Shown here: positions 1-5,873 of the stretch, in pieces
Layout: each line of letters starts with the position of its first letter
Numbering within the stretch: the first letter of the stretch is position 1
Source: Acidobacteriota bacterium
GTDB lineage: Bacteria > Acidobacteriota > Terriglobia > Terriglobales > Acidobacteriaceae
Length of the DNA stretch: 8,114 bases
Direction: 5' to 3'
Assembly: GCA_021819255.1 (NCBI GenBank)
Contig: JAKART010000088.1
Location: 1-8,114, forward strand
The notes under the pieces: generated by a model
What the model was told of the DNA's origin: nothing
The model's input: only the letters and a program-made list of their open reading frames with translations
Databases searched by the model: none
Position numbers and translations under genes: made by a program

Positions 1-55
1 CGATCTAAAGGCGCAGATTATCTCTAATCTTTTGCAGGCGATGGAGAACATGTAA
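1..55 (+). CDS. 3' end of an unidentified phage gene (partial)
   Basis: An open frame enters from the left edge and ends at the TAA at 53-55, giving 17 C-terminal residues that finish in LLQAMENM. The stop is immediately followed by the ATG of the next gene, as in a translationally coupled phage operon. Its position directly upstream of a tail-terminator-like gene suggests a head-tail connector or HK97 gp10-type protein, but the fragment is too short to identify. The reading frame and stop are seen directly; the function is a guess from gene order only. Confidence 0.55.
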   Translation, partial: DLKAQIISNLLQAMENM

Positions 56-580
56 ATGAACAACGGCGTCGTCAACCTTGAGCCGATCTATGCGGCATTC
101 TTCGCGTTGCTGACCGGAAGCGCGAGCAATCCGGCCTGTACCTGGACCGATCCGGTGACCGGCAACCCGACGACGTTTGCCATTGCCTCGCGTGTGCCGC
201 GCGACTGGCAAACGCTCACTCCGGGACAACTTCCGGCGCTGTTTCAGGAAGAGATTGGCTTCGAGATGAAGCCAGCCATCTCTACGGTCCAGGCTCGCAC
301 GAAGTACGAGCTGCGCATCGACGTGGCCGTGATCGTCTCCAGCGCTGGAGCGAAGCAGCCAGCAGGACAGGAAACGCAGATTCCGGCGCAGTCGATCAAC
401 CTGGCGCTGACTGCGGTTCTGAATGCGGTCACGCCGGAGATGCCGGGCGCAAAACAAACTCTCGGTGGCCTCGTGGATTCGGTGGTCGCCACTGGACGCG
501 TCGAGCGCGTCAACGGGCTTCCAGGCGCAGGCTCGCAACTTTCCATCGCGGTCGTACCTTTCACGATCCTCACAATCTAG
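56..580 (+). CDS. Candidate phage tail terminator / head-tail joining protein
   Basis: This 174-residue protein starts at ATG 56, directly after the preceding stop, with GGAG at 43-46 as ribosome binding site. It is soluble, with no signal peptide or membrane helix. The middle (about residues 68-95, FEMKPAISTVQARTKYELR followed by the hydrophobic strand IDVAVIV) and the C-terminal strand SIAVVPFTI suggest a small alpha/beta fold like the tail terminator family (lambda gpU, HK97 gp10/gp11 neighbours), although no diagnostic motif is visible. Tail terminators cap the tube when it reaches the length set by the tape measure and join it to the head. The main argument is position: it lies one gene upstream of the tail tube gene, where the terminator normally sits. 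It could instead be a head-tail adaptor. That it is a real gene is near certain; the specific role is moderate. Confidence 0.6.
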   Translation: MNNGVVNLEPIYAAFFALLTGSASNPACTWTDPVTGNPTTFAIASRVPRDWQTLTPGQLPALFQEEIGFEMKPAISTVQARTKYELRIDVAVIVSSAGAKQPAGQETQIPAQSINLALTAVLNAVTPEMPGAKQTLGGLVDSVVATGRVERVNGLPGAGSQLSIAVVPFTILTI

Positions 581-589
581 GAGAATGCC

Positions 590-1327
590 ATGAATGTATT
601 CAGCTCGGGATTCCTCGCGGGACGCGCAGCAGCTACGACCGCAAACCCCAACCCAACGCCGAGGGTTTTCGGCCAATTGCAGGACGTGAGCCTTCAGGAC
701 ACGTTCACAGAGAAGATGCTATACGGGCACGGTAGCGCTGCTCTCCGTTCCTTCCGTGGTCAGCGCAAGGTCGAGGGCAAAGCGAAGAGCGCCAACATCA
801 ATGGCAGCCTCTTTGCCGAGCTTTTCCACGGAACCAAGGCAACGACCGGATCGGTGCTTCCCGCATTCGGTGAGGCGCACACGGTTCCCGCGGTGACGAC
901 GTACACCATCACGGTGAACAACAGCGCGGAGTTTGCCGAAGACTACGGCGTGAGCTACGCGGCGACCGGCGCTCCGCTGGAGCTGGTCACTACCGCTCCC
1001 ACTCAGGGCCAGTATTCGGTTGCTGCTGGTGTCTACACCTTCGCGGCAGCCGACGCGAGCGCAGCCGTCATCATCAACTACACCTACACCTCGACGACCG
1101 GCCTCACTGTGGCCGTTCCGACCAATCCCCAGCAGGAAGCGCCGTACTTTGAAATTTTCCTGGCCAACCCGACGGATGGCGGCTACGGCAAACGGCTCTA
1201 CAAGTGCGCCAGCTCGAAGCTCAACATGGACTTCAAGCAGGGCGACATCGTCATTCCGGAGTTCGACTTCAGCGTGCTCGATCCGGGGACCGGCGTGCTC
1301 TACAGCGACTACTTCGCCGCCTCGTAA
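590..1327 (+). CDS. Major tail tube protein
   Basis: This 245-residue protein starts at ATG 590; its ribosome binding site AGGAGA (579-584) overlaps the stop of the preceding gene. It is probably the subunit that polymerises as stacked rings to form the tail tube. The N-terminal half has the pattern of siphophage tube proteins: a 'GQLQDVSLQDTF' segment around residues 28-39 (early beta strand), a 'FRGQRKVEGKAKSANINGS' segment around 55-73, then the helix LFAELFHG. Residues about 98-170 form a beta-rich stretch ending in GVYTFAAADASAAVIINYTYT, which recurs in many phage tube proteins as I remember them. The C-terminal part (KRLYKCASSKLNMDFKQGD, then IVIPEFDFSVLD) is typical of tube subunits, where the last strands complete the barrel. 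Position before the chaperone and tape measure agrees. A three-hairpin stretch follows the stop. Confidence 0.85.
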   Translation: MNVFSSGFLAGRAAATTANPNPTPRVFGQLQDVSLQDTFTEKMLYGHGSAALRSFRGQRKVEGKAKSANINGSLFAELFHGTKATTGSVLPAFGEAHTVPAVTTYTITVNNSAEFAEDYGVSYAATGAPLELVTTAPTQGQYSVAAGVYTFAAADASAAVIINYTYTSTTGLTVAVPTNPQQEAPYFEIFLANPTDGGYGKRLYKCASSKLNMDFKQGDIVIPEFDFSVLDPGTGVLYSDYFAAS

Positions 1328-1333
1328 CCCGAT

Positions 1334-1415
1334 GCCGCCAGCAACGGCGGCGCGCTTGCCGGCCAACTCCCCGGCGAGCCTCGACCGGGTGCCGCAGCGA
1401 AGACGGTGCCCGGTC
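1334..1415 (+). other. Three tandem GC-rich hairpins after the tube gene
   Basis: The 106-base gap between the tube stop and the next start holds three consecutive inverted repeats. The first pairs GCCGCC (1334-1339) with GGCGGC (1346-1351) around a 6-base loop. The second pairs GCTTGCCGG (1354-1362) with CCGGCGAGC (1371-1379), nine pairs with one G-U. The third pairs GACCGGGTGCCG (1383-1394) with CGGTGCCCGGTC (1404-1415), twelve pairs with two adjacent G-U wobbles and a 9-base loop. No T-run follows any of them, so they are not ordinary intrinsic terminators. They end seven bases before the next ribosome binding site. The pairing is read directly from the sequence. Likely roles are 3'-end protection of an abundant tube mRNA, partial attenuation or processing; this is inference. 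Confidence 0.6.
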
Positions 1416-1433
1416 AACCCTACGGAGGATGCC

Positions 1434-1661
1434 ATGTATAGCTACCTGCTGGCGCTTTTCGGACGGATCGGCATGAGGCTCCTGCGCCCCGGCGTGGTAG
1501 TGTTCGTTGTCGCCCTTGGCGCGTGGAACTGGTATTTGGCGAACTCCCCCAACGTCCCCGCTCGTTCGGTGATTCAGGGTCTGTCCGTGGTCATTTTGGT
1601 CCTGATCGTGGCGGACGCTGTACTGGTCGAGTGGGAATCTGAAACCAACCAACAGCCATAA
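1434..1661 (+). CDS. Small two-helix membrane protein of unknown function
   Basis: A 75-residue protein starts at ATG 1434 with a strong site, ACGGAGG, at 1422-1428. The same frame is open further upstream, but that part runs through the tube gene and the hairpin stretch and has no matching start signal, so the short start is chosen. Two hydrophobic segments are visible: about residues 20-36 (GVVVFVVALGAWNWYL) and 46-64 (SVIQGLSVVILVLIVADAV). They are joined by a short polar turn, LANSPNVPAR, and followed by an acidic tail, EWESETNQQP. The ribosome binding site of the following chaperone gene overlaps its stop, so it is co-translated with tail genes. I do not recognise the family. A membrane protein at this point is not part of the standard tail set. 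A superinfection-exclusion or holin-like role is possible, but nothing in the sequence decides it. Confidence 0.75.
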   Translation: MYSYLLALFGRIGMRLLRPGVVVFVVALGAWNWYLANSPNVPARSVIQGLSVVILVLIVADAVLVEWESETNQQP

Positions 1662-1671
1662 GGAGGCAACC

Positions 1672-1947
1672 ATGACAACCGAAACCATCACCCTCGACAA
1701 CGGCCAAACCCTCACCGTCGCGCCGCTTACGCTGGCGCAGGTGGACGCTCTCCAAGCAGCGGCGGAAACCGGAGACAGGAAAGCCCTCACCACCGTCTAC
1801 ATGGACGCCGCGAACAACGCGGGAGCAAACTTCGACTACGACAGTTTCTGCGCAATTGTGCCGGCGTGCGACACGTTGAAAATTCAGGCGGCAATCATGC
1901 GCGTGAGCGGCGTGTCTCCGAAGGGGGAAGAGGCGGCGGCGAGCTAG
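1672..1947 (+). CDS. Tail assembly chaperone (gpG-like)
   Basis: This 91-residue protein starts at ATG 1672 behind AAGGAGG (1660-1666). It begins with a beta hairpin, TETITLDNGQTLTVAPLTLAQV, of the kind seen at the start of many small tail assembly chaperones. It continues as a predicted helical protein with an Ala-rich stretch (ALQAAAETGDRKALTTVYMDAANNAG). Chaperones of this class bind the tape measure protein and recruit tube subunits in the cytoplasm; they are absent from the finished virion. The last codons hold a run of five G (1923-1927), after which the -1 frame is open to 2117. This is the layout of the lambda G/GT pair. Position between tube and tape measure genes supports the call, although two unrelated genes intervene before the tape measure. 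Confidence 0.75.
   Translation: MTTETITLDNGQTLTVAPLTLAQVDALQAAAETGDRKALTTVYMDAANNAGANFDYDSFCAIVPACDTLKIQAAIMRVSGVSPKGEEAAAS
1923..1929 (+). promoter_or_regulatory. Candidate -1 ribosomal slippery site
   Basis: The chaperone frame reads AAG GGG GAA, so the heptamer is G GGG GAA. Slipping back one base lets the glycine tRNA re-pair fully on GGG. The glutamate tRNA would re-pair on GGA with a single G-U at the middle position. This is close to the lambda site G GGA AAG, although not a perfect X XXY YYZ. I see only a weak downstream stem (GCGGCG with TGCCGT) as possible stimulator. No other run of this kind is apparent in the part of the overlap nearest the chaperone stop, where such sites usually sit. 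Confidence 0.5.
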
Positions 1948-2117
1948 ACTGCGTGGGTCTGTTCTGCCGTCTGGTCACCGAGGGGGGAATCCCGCCATCC
2001 GAGGCGTGGAGTCTCCCCTTTCCCCACGTGGTTGCGCTGCTCCAGGCGTGGAATGCTCACCCTCCCCTGCGGTGGATGGTCGGGCGCTTTCTGGAGTACC
2101 GCGAGTCCGAATGGTAG
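1923..2117 (+). CDS. Frameshift extension of the tail chaperone (GT-like C-terminal part)
   Basis: This is the -1 frame relative to the chaperone gene, open through its stop and ending at TAG 2115-2117. The encoded segment looks like real protein: ELDCVGLFCRLVTEGG, then IPPSEAWSLPFPHVVALLQ, then a Trp-rich end, WMVGRFLEYRESEW. The PSEAW...PFPHVVALLQAW part resembles the short helical T domains that bind tape measure protein. No good ribosome binding site precedes an in-frame ATG. The nearest alternative start is the GTG at 1953, just after the upstream stop, without a clear Shine-Dalgarno. A single -1 slip at 1923-1929 would give a fusion of about 148 residues. That the frame is coding is likely; that it is reached by frameshifting rather than by reinitiation is inferred from the family. 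Confidence 0.65.
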   Translation, partial: GGRGGGELDCVGLFCRLVTEGGIPPSEAWSLPFPHVVALLQAWNAHPPLRWMVGRFLEYRESEW

Positions 2118-2144
2118 GCCGGTGCCGGATGCCGAAAGGGAATT

Positions 2145-2175
2145 TTGCACTCTTCGGCAAGAACTCTGGTACACT
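2145..2175 (+). promoter_or_regulatory. Candidate extended -10 promoter of the interposed cassette
   Basis: TACACT at 2170-2175 is preceded by TGG (2167-2169), an extended -10 arrangement. TTGCAC at 2145-2150 is a five-of-six match to the consensus -35 box. The spacer is 19 bases, longer than ideal, but the extended -10 would compensate. It lies between the chaperone stop and the first cassette gene, 20 bases upstream of its start codon. Its presence in the middle of an otherwise closely coupled late operon argues that the cassette is transcribed separately. This is motif reading only. Confidence 0.45.
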
Positions 2176-2195
2176 CTGGCACCGGAGGCAAAACC

Positions 2196-2654
2196 ATGCT
2201 GAGCCGTTCTCTACGTCTATTAACATTCCCTTTCTTGCTCCCCGTTTTTGGTGTCTGCGTGGCCGCGCAGGCAGCCACTTCCGACAGCACGCCTGTTCCC
2301 CCCGTTGTTCCTCTTACGGCTGGACTTCGGATTTTTGTAAGAGGGAACAATGAGGTCGCGGTCAACCTTCGACGAAAGCTGATTCCAAGCGAATGTTTTG
2401 TGGTCGTGCAGAACCCGAAGTACGCCGACGCCATTTTGGACGTAGAGCAGGACTTGGAGGCAAGCGGGGCGCAAGGTTCTTGGACCTCCTACGGAAGCGC
2501 AACGCTTACCGACACGGCAGGCGATCTCTTGTGGGCAGACTCAAAGCAAGGTATACCGGGCCTCTTGCACAGTGGAGCGGGGAATGCGGCCGGCGAGTTG
2601 GCTTCTTCCCTGTTTGCAAGTGCAGGGTGCAAGTTGAATGGAAAGAATAAGTAA
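2196..2654 (+). CDS. Secreted protein of unknown function, first cassette (moron) gene
   Basis: The start is ATG 2196, behind GGAGG at 2184-2188 with 7-base spacing; it gives 152 residues. A longer version from TTG 2145 is rejected because it would begin inside the promoter and hide the signal peptide. Residues 1-26 form a signal peptide: positive n-region (MLSRSLR), hydrophobic core (LLTFPFLLPVFGV) and an AQA cleavage motif, so the mature protein probably starts at ATSDST. A Pro-rich linker (about 29-40) leads into a compact domain: GLRIFVRGNNEVAVNLRRKL, then CFVVV, then the ADAILDVE motif (78-85), then GSWTSYGSATLTD. The ADAILDV core resembles secreted alpha/beta domains that I associate with Acidobacteriota. 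Two cysteines (67 and 145) could form a disulfide. It has no resemblance to tail proteins; a lysogen envelope function is inferred. Confidence 0.75.
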   Translation: MLSRSLRLLTFPFLLPVFGVCVAAQAATSDSTPVPPVVPLTAGLRIFVRGNNEVAVNLRRKLIPSECFVVVQNPKYADAILDVEQDLEASGAQGSWTSYGSATLTDTAGDLLWADSKQGIPGLLHSGAGNAAGELASSLFASAGCKLNGKNK

Positions 2655-2681
2655 CCCAGAAGCCATCCCGGAGGCAGCCCC

Positions 2682-3233
2682 ATGTTCAGGCGAGCATTTT
2701 CCATTTTCGTTTTCGCACCGGTGGCAGCCATCGCCTTCATTCTGGTGGGCGCGGTCGCCATGCAGCCCAGCCCGGATGCCGGAGTCGGCATTTTCGGCAC
2801 ACAAGCACAAACCACGCTTCCCCTTGAGCACGAGAAGGTCACGCTCGTTTCGAGCGCCAGCGGATTTTTTTCCTACAAAAGCTCTGGTGCTTGGGTCGTC
2901 CGCGGGGATAAATCCCCGGTGCGATTCCACGCCGGGATGCCCATATCAGTTGTCATACGGTTCGTCAGCGATCCCCACGCGCCCCTTCCAGCCCAAGAGT
3001 TCATCTTGCGTCGGCTAGATGTAAAGCGGAAGAGACGAGAAATTGTGATCGTGACGGGGCACAGTTCCGCCTTCGGATCATCGGTCCAGACAGATGCTAT
3101 GGCTGGTGCGCTCCCGGTCAAATTTACTCAGAACAGTCAGGGATACTCAAGCGACCCCACTCCTTTGCAGCCCGGCGAGTACGCGCTGACGCAGCCCGGA
3201 GGCTCCGACTGGTACTGCTTCGGCGTAGACTGA
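2682..3233 (+). CDS. Membrane-anchored or secreted protein of unknown function, second cassette gene
   Basis: The start is ATG 2682, behind GGAGG at 2670-2674; it gives 183 residues. The N-terminus (MFRR, then AFSIFVFAPVAAIAFILVGA) is an uncleaved anchor or a signal peptide, followed by a Pro/Gly linker to about residue 45. The exported domain has beta-rich segments (HEKVTLVSSASGFFSYK, then SPVRFHAGMPISVVIRF), a basic patch, RRLDVKRKRRE (110-120), then a VIVTGHSSAFGS strand, and ends with PLQPGEYALTQ and DWYCFGVD. The PGEYAL...YCFGVD ending recalls a conserved secreted domain I associate with Terriglobia; this is from memory. The gap from the preceding gene is 27 bases, and both share the GGAGGCA ribosome binding site style, so the two are probably co-transcribed. 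A terminator follows. The function is unknown; the domain lies outside the cytoplasm. Confidence 0.75.
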   Translation: MFRRAFSIFVFAPVAAIAFILVGAVAMQPSPDAGVGIFGTQAQTTLPLEHEKVTLVSSASGFFSYKSSGAWVVRGDKSPVRFHAGMPISVVIRFVSDPHAPLPAQEFILRRLDVKRKRREIVIVTGHSSAFGSSVQTDAMAGALPVKFTQNSQGYSSDPTPLQPGEYALTQPGGSDWYCFGVD

Positions 3234-3265
3234 CCCGTCGCGCAGCACTCCCCTTTCACAACCGC

Positions 3266-3287
3266 AAGCCGCCTACGGGCGGCTTTT
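3266..3287 (+). terminator. Rho-independent terminator closing the cassette
   Basis: The 8-base arm AAGCCGCC (3266-3273) pairs perfectly with GGCGGCTT (3278-3285) around the loop TACG, and the hairpin runs into TTTT (3284-3287). The loop with its C-G closing pair is a UNCG-type tetraloop, an unusually stable RNA fold. It lies 32 bases after the second cassette stop and six bases before the ribosome binding site of the tape measure gene. The short T-run makes it moderately strong. Readthrough or antitermination would be needed if the late tail transcript continues from upstream. Confidence 0.75.
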
Positions 3288-3302
3288 CTATTGGAGGAAA
3301 CC

Positions 3303-5858
3303 GTGGCAGATAACTATCAGATTTCAGTCGGCGTTAAGGCTGACTTTTCGGACCTAAAAGCCGCGCAGGCAGATGCGGCGGCATCCCTGAAGACGGCGCA
3401 GGCGCAGTGGGAAGAAGCCTACGCATCGTTGGGTAAGTCTGCCGAACAGGGCAGCGAGCAGGCCAAGACCGCACTGGCCGAGTATTCCTCTGCGCTGGAG
3501 AAGGCGAAGGAGCGTGTAACCGCGCTTGCGGCTCAACAGCTATCCGCCGCTACCGCAGCCAAAGCATCCGCAGAGGCGCAGAAGGTAGCCGCACGGGCTG
3601 CTGCTGAGGCGGAGCGAGAACTCGCCAACCAGACGCGGATCGCAGCCGAAGAAGCGCGCGCGATGAGCGGGAGCATGATGGGCCTGGCGCGGGTGAGCGC
3701 TGACTTCGGCACCAGGATGCTCGGCCTCGGCCCGATTGCGGAGATGGCATTCCCCGTGATCGGTGCTCTTGCGCTGGCGGACATGCTGGGGCAGCTCATC
3801 GGCAGCGTGGTCGATTTTTCCAATCGAGCCTCGGACCTCGCAACGCGCCTGAATGAAAACTGGCTGGACGGTGCCGTAGCGCAACTGGACGGTCTGGCAA
3901 AGAAGCTGAAGGAAGTGGATGCCGAAACGCTTCAGTTCCAGAGCGACATTGACCGGACCGTGTCTCAGCGATCACAGATTTCCTTTCAGATGATCGGCAT
4001 GAAGGAGGGAAAGAGCGCCGAGGACACCGCCCGCTCTATGGCCCTCCAGCAGGAGACGGACGGCCTGAAGGCGCAGTTGCCACACTTGCGCGAGAAGCTG
4101 TCCGTACTGAATGAACTGGCGCAGCGTCCGAGCTGGATGGACGCATCGGTCATCAGCCTCTTTACGTCCGACGCGACAGAGGAAAAGGCCAGGTCATTCG
4201 GGATCAATCCCAAGACGATGACCGGTCCTGCGGCATCCGTTGCTGCCGACTCTACCACCAAAGAGATCGAATCCTTCCAGCAGAAGATCGCCCTGAACGA
4301 GCAGCGAATGACGCAGCTCGCGCTCGATGCGTCGCAGGCTGGAACGCCGAAGACGAAAGCGGCGTCGAGCAGCCGGACCAACGAAGGGCGCGACGAGATG
4401 CTGGCGGACGAGACGGCGCTCGCCGACCAGAAGCGCGCGCATACAATGTCGCTTCAGGATGAGGAGGATTTCTGGGCAAAGCGTCTGAGCACGTTCAAGC
4501 ATGGCACCCAGCAGTATCTGGAAGTGGAGAACCACCTCAACTCCATCTCGGAGCAGATTCAGCGCCAGAATCAGCAGGTGAGGGATCGACTGGCAGCGCA
4601 GTCCGTTCAGGCAGCGCGGGAGCACCAGCGGCTGATCGAAGAGCAGAATCGCCAACTCGCTGCATCGGCCGCTCAGACGCAGCGCCAGATGGTCCAGGAT
4701 GCGCAAGGACAGGCTCGCGCTGCTCAGACGCAGATCGAGGCCAGCGCCAGAGTGGCCGAGGCGCGGGTGAATTACCAGCTCGCAACCGGAGCAATCAAGG
4801 ACCAGGCTGCGGCGTCAGAGATTGCGAAGATTCACGCGAAGAAGTACGCGGACGAGCTGCGCAGCCTGAACGACGAACTGCTCGCGCTGGAGCGGCTGGC
4901 CGCGCAAGGCATCGACACCACCGTGCAGCAGCAGACCGTGCGCAATCAGATCACGACCACGCAGTCGAATGCGCAGGCCACGGCATATCAGGATGCGACG
5001 AACGCCGCGCAGCAGAACCCCAACGACAGCGCAGCCGCGCAGTGGAAAAAAACTTGGTCCAACGCGCAAAAGAACGTCACGCAAGGCTTCAGCGATTCGA
5101 TGGCGCAATGGCTGCTTATCAGCGACGGCTACAATACGCAGTTCAGCGTTCTTATGGGGCGCATGATGCTCGGAGTAGCCGAGCAGTTCGCGTCATCCCT
5201 TATCAAGATGGGGGTAGACTACGCTGCGCACGAAGCGGAAAAGGTGGCCGCTCATCTCGCGTCCGAGGCCGAGCAGACAGCGGCGACAGCCGCCGGAACG
5301 GCGCAACGGATTGCCATTGGCACCTACCACCTCGGAATCGTCATCGCGCAGGATACTGCCAAACTGGCGATGCACATTGCTACCGAAACAGCGCACACAG
5401 CGGCTGTAATTGCGGGAGCTGCGGTGCGGCTCGCGGTTGAGATCGCCAGCGTCATGAAGACCATCGCGATGTACGCGGCGAGCGCAGCAGTGAAGGCGTG
5501 GGACGCGCTGGCGAGCATCCCGGTTGTCGGCCCCGCTCTTGGGGCTGCGGCAGCCGGTGCGGTTTTTGCCGGTGCGCTGGCATTCGCTGGTGCCTTCGAG
5601 CAAGGCGGCATCATCCCCGGATCGATTGGGTCTGCGGTGCCAATCCTCGGCCACGCAGGCGAGGCTGTGCTCCCTCAGCCGCTGACGGCGATGCTGACGA
5701 ACGCGGCAAGCAGCGGCGGCGGCGCAGGCGTCCACTACCACGACCACACCAACGTCAGCGCGCTCGATGGCCCCAGCGTAGCGGGGATGATGCGCACCCA
5801 TGGTCGCCTAGCGCGCGCGGAGTTCGCTCGCCAGATGCGCGTTGCCAACCATTTGTAA
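3303..5858 (+). CDS. Tail tape measure protein
   Basis: The chosen start is GTG 3303, five bases after GGAGG (3293-3297); an upstream TTG at 3291 would place the ribosome binding site inside the gene. The product has 851 residues. Residues about 15-120 are an Ala/Glu/Lys-rich coiled coil. A hydrophobic stretch follows at about 142-171 (MLGLGPIAEMAFPVIGALAL and following). More helical, Gln-rich coiled coil covers about 195-560, with few Gly or Pro. A conserved-looking segment, WLLISDGYNTQFSVLMGRMM, lies near 603-622. A second hydrophobic block lies at about 736-765, and the protein ends in QGGIIPGSIGSAVPILGHAGEAVLP and a His-rich HYHDH segment, both familiar from tape measure C-termini. The protein sets tail length and is ejected ahead of the DNA. 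At the usual ~0.15 nm per residue, the tail would be roughly 125 nm. Confidence 0.92.
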   Translation: MADNYQISVGVKADFSDLKAAQADAAASLKTAQAQWEEAYASLGKSAEQGSEQAKTALAEYSSALEKAKERVTALAAQQLSAATAAKASAEAQKVAARAAAEAERELANQTRIAAEEARAMSGSMMGLARVSADFGTRMLGLGPIAEMAFPVIGALALADMLGQLIGSVVDFSNRASDLATRLNENWLDGAVAQLDGLAKKLKEVDAETLQFQSDIDRTVSQRSQISFQMIGMKEGKSAEDTARSMALQQETDGLKAQLPHLREKLSVLNELAQRPSWMDASVISLFTSDATEEKARSFGINPKTMTGPAASVAADSTTKEIESFQQKIALNEQRMTQLALDASQAGTPKTKAASSSRTNEGRDEMLADETALADQKRAHTMSLQDEEDFWAKRLSTFKHGTQQYLEVENHLNSISEQIQRQNQQVRDRLAAQSVQAAREHQRLIEEQNRQLAASAAQTQRQMVQDAQGQARAAQTQIEASARVAEARVNYQLATGAIKDQAAASEIAKIHAKKYADELRSLNDELLALERLAAQGIDTTVQQQTVRNQITTTQSNAQATAYQDATNAAQQNPNDSAAAQWKKTWSNAQKNVTQGFSDSMAQWLLISDGYNTQFSVLMGRMMLGVAEQFASSLIKMGVDYAAHEAEKVAAHLASEAEQTAATAAGTAQRIAIGTYHLGIVIAQDTAKLAMHIATETAHTAAVIAGAAVRLAVEIASVMKTIAMYAASAAVKAWDALASIPVVGPALGAAAAGAVFAGALAFAGAFEQGGIIPGSIGSAVPILGHAGEAVLPQPLTAMLTNAASSGGGAGVHYHDHTNVSALDGPSVAGMMRTHGRLARAEFARQMRVANHL

Positions 5859-5873
5859 CCCGGAGTGACAAGC

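Noticed and set aside
5..676. Long minus-strand open frame opposite the tail terminator candidate and tube genes
   Set aside because: Arg/His/Asp-rich low-complexity product typical of the antisense frame of GC-rich genes; it spans two convincing + strand genes.
1020..1433. Upstream extension of the small membrane protein frame
   Set aside because: It runs through the tube gene and the hairpin region with an Arg/Pro/Ser-rich shadow composition; ATG 1434 has its own strong ribosome binding site.
2133..2158. Imperfect inverted repeat CCGAA...TTCGG around the candidate -35 box, as a possible operator
   Set aside because: Only five outer pairs match and the inner arms do not, so chance is a sufficient explanation.
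2145..2195. TTG-initiated N-terminal extension of the first cassette gene
   Set aside because: The TTG is part of the candidate -35 box, there is no ribosome binding site before it, and ATG 2196 has GGAGG and exposes a signal peptide.
2006..2353. Plus-strand open frame of 115 residues overlapping the chaperone extension and first cassette gene
   Set aside because: Its sequence is Ser/Arg/Cys/Pro-rich without domain features, and it overlaps the promoter and two better supported frames.
2842..2871. Hairpin CGCTCG-TTT-CGAGCG followed by seven T, resembling a terminator inside the second cassette gene
   Set aside because: Eight bases separate the stem from the T-run, which is too far for an intrinsic terminator, and the stretch is in-frame coding sequence (SGFFSYK).
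5193..5801. Minus-strand open frame of 202 residues opposite the tape measure gene
   Set aside because: Composition is that of an antisense shadow, with no recognisable domain, and the + strand gene is strongly supported.
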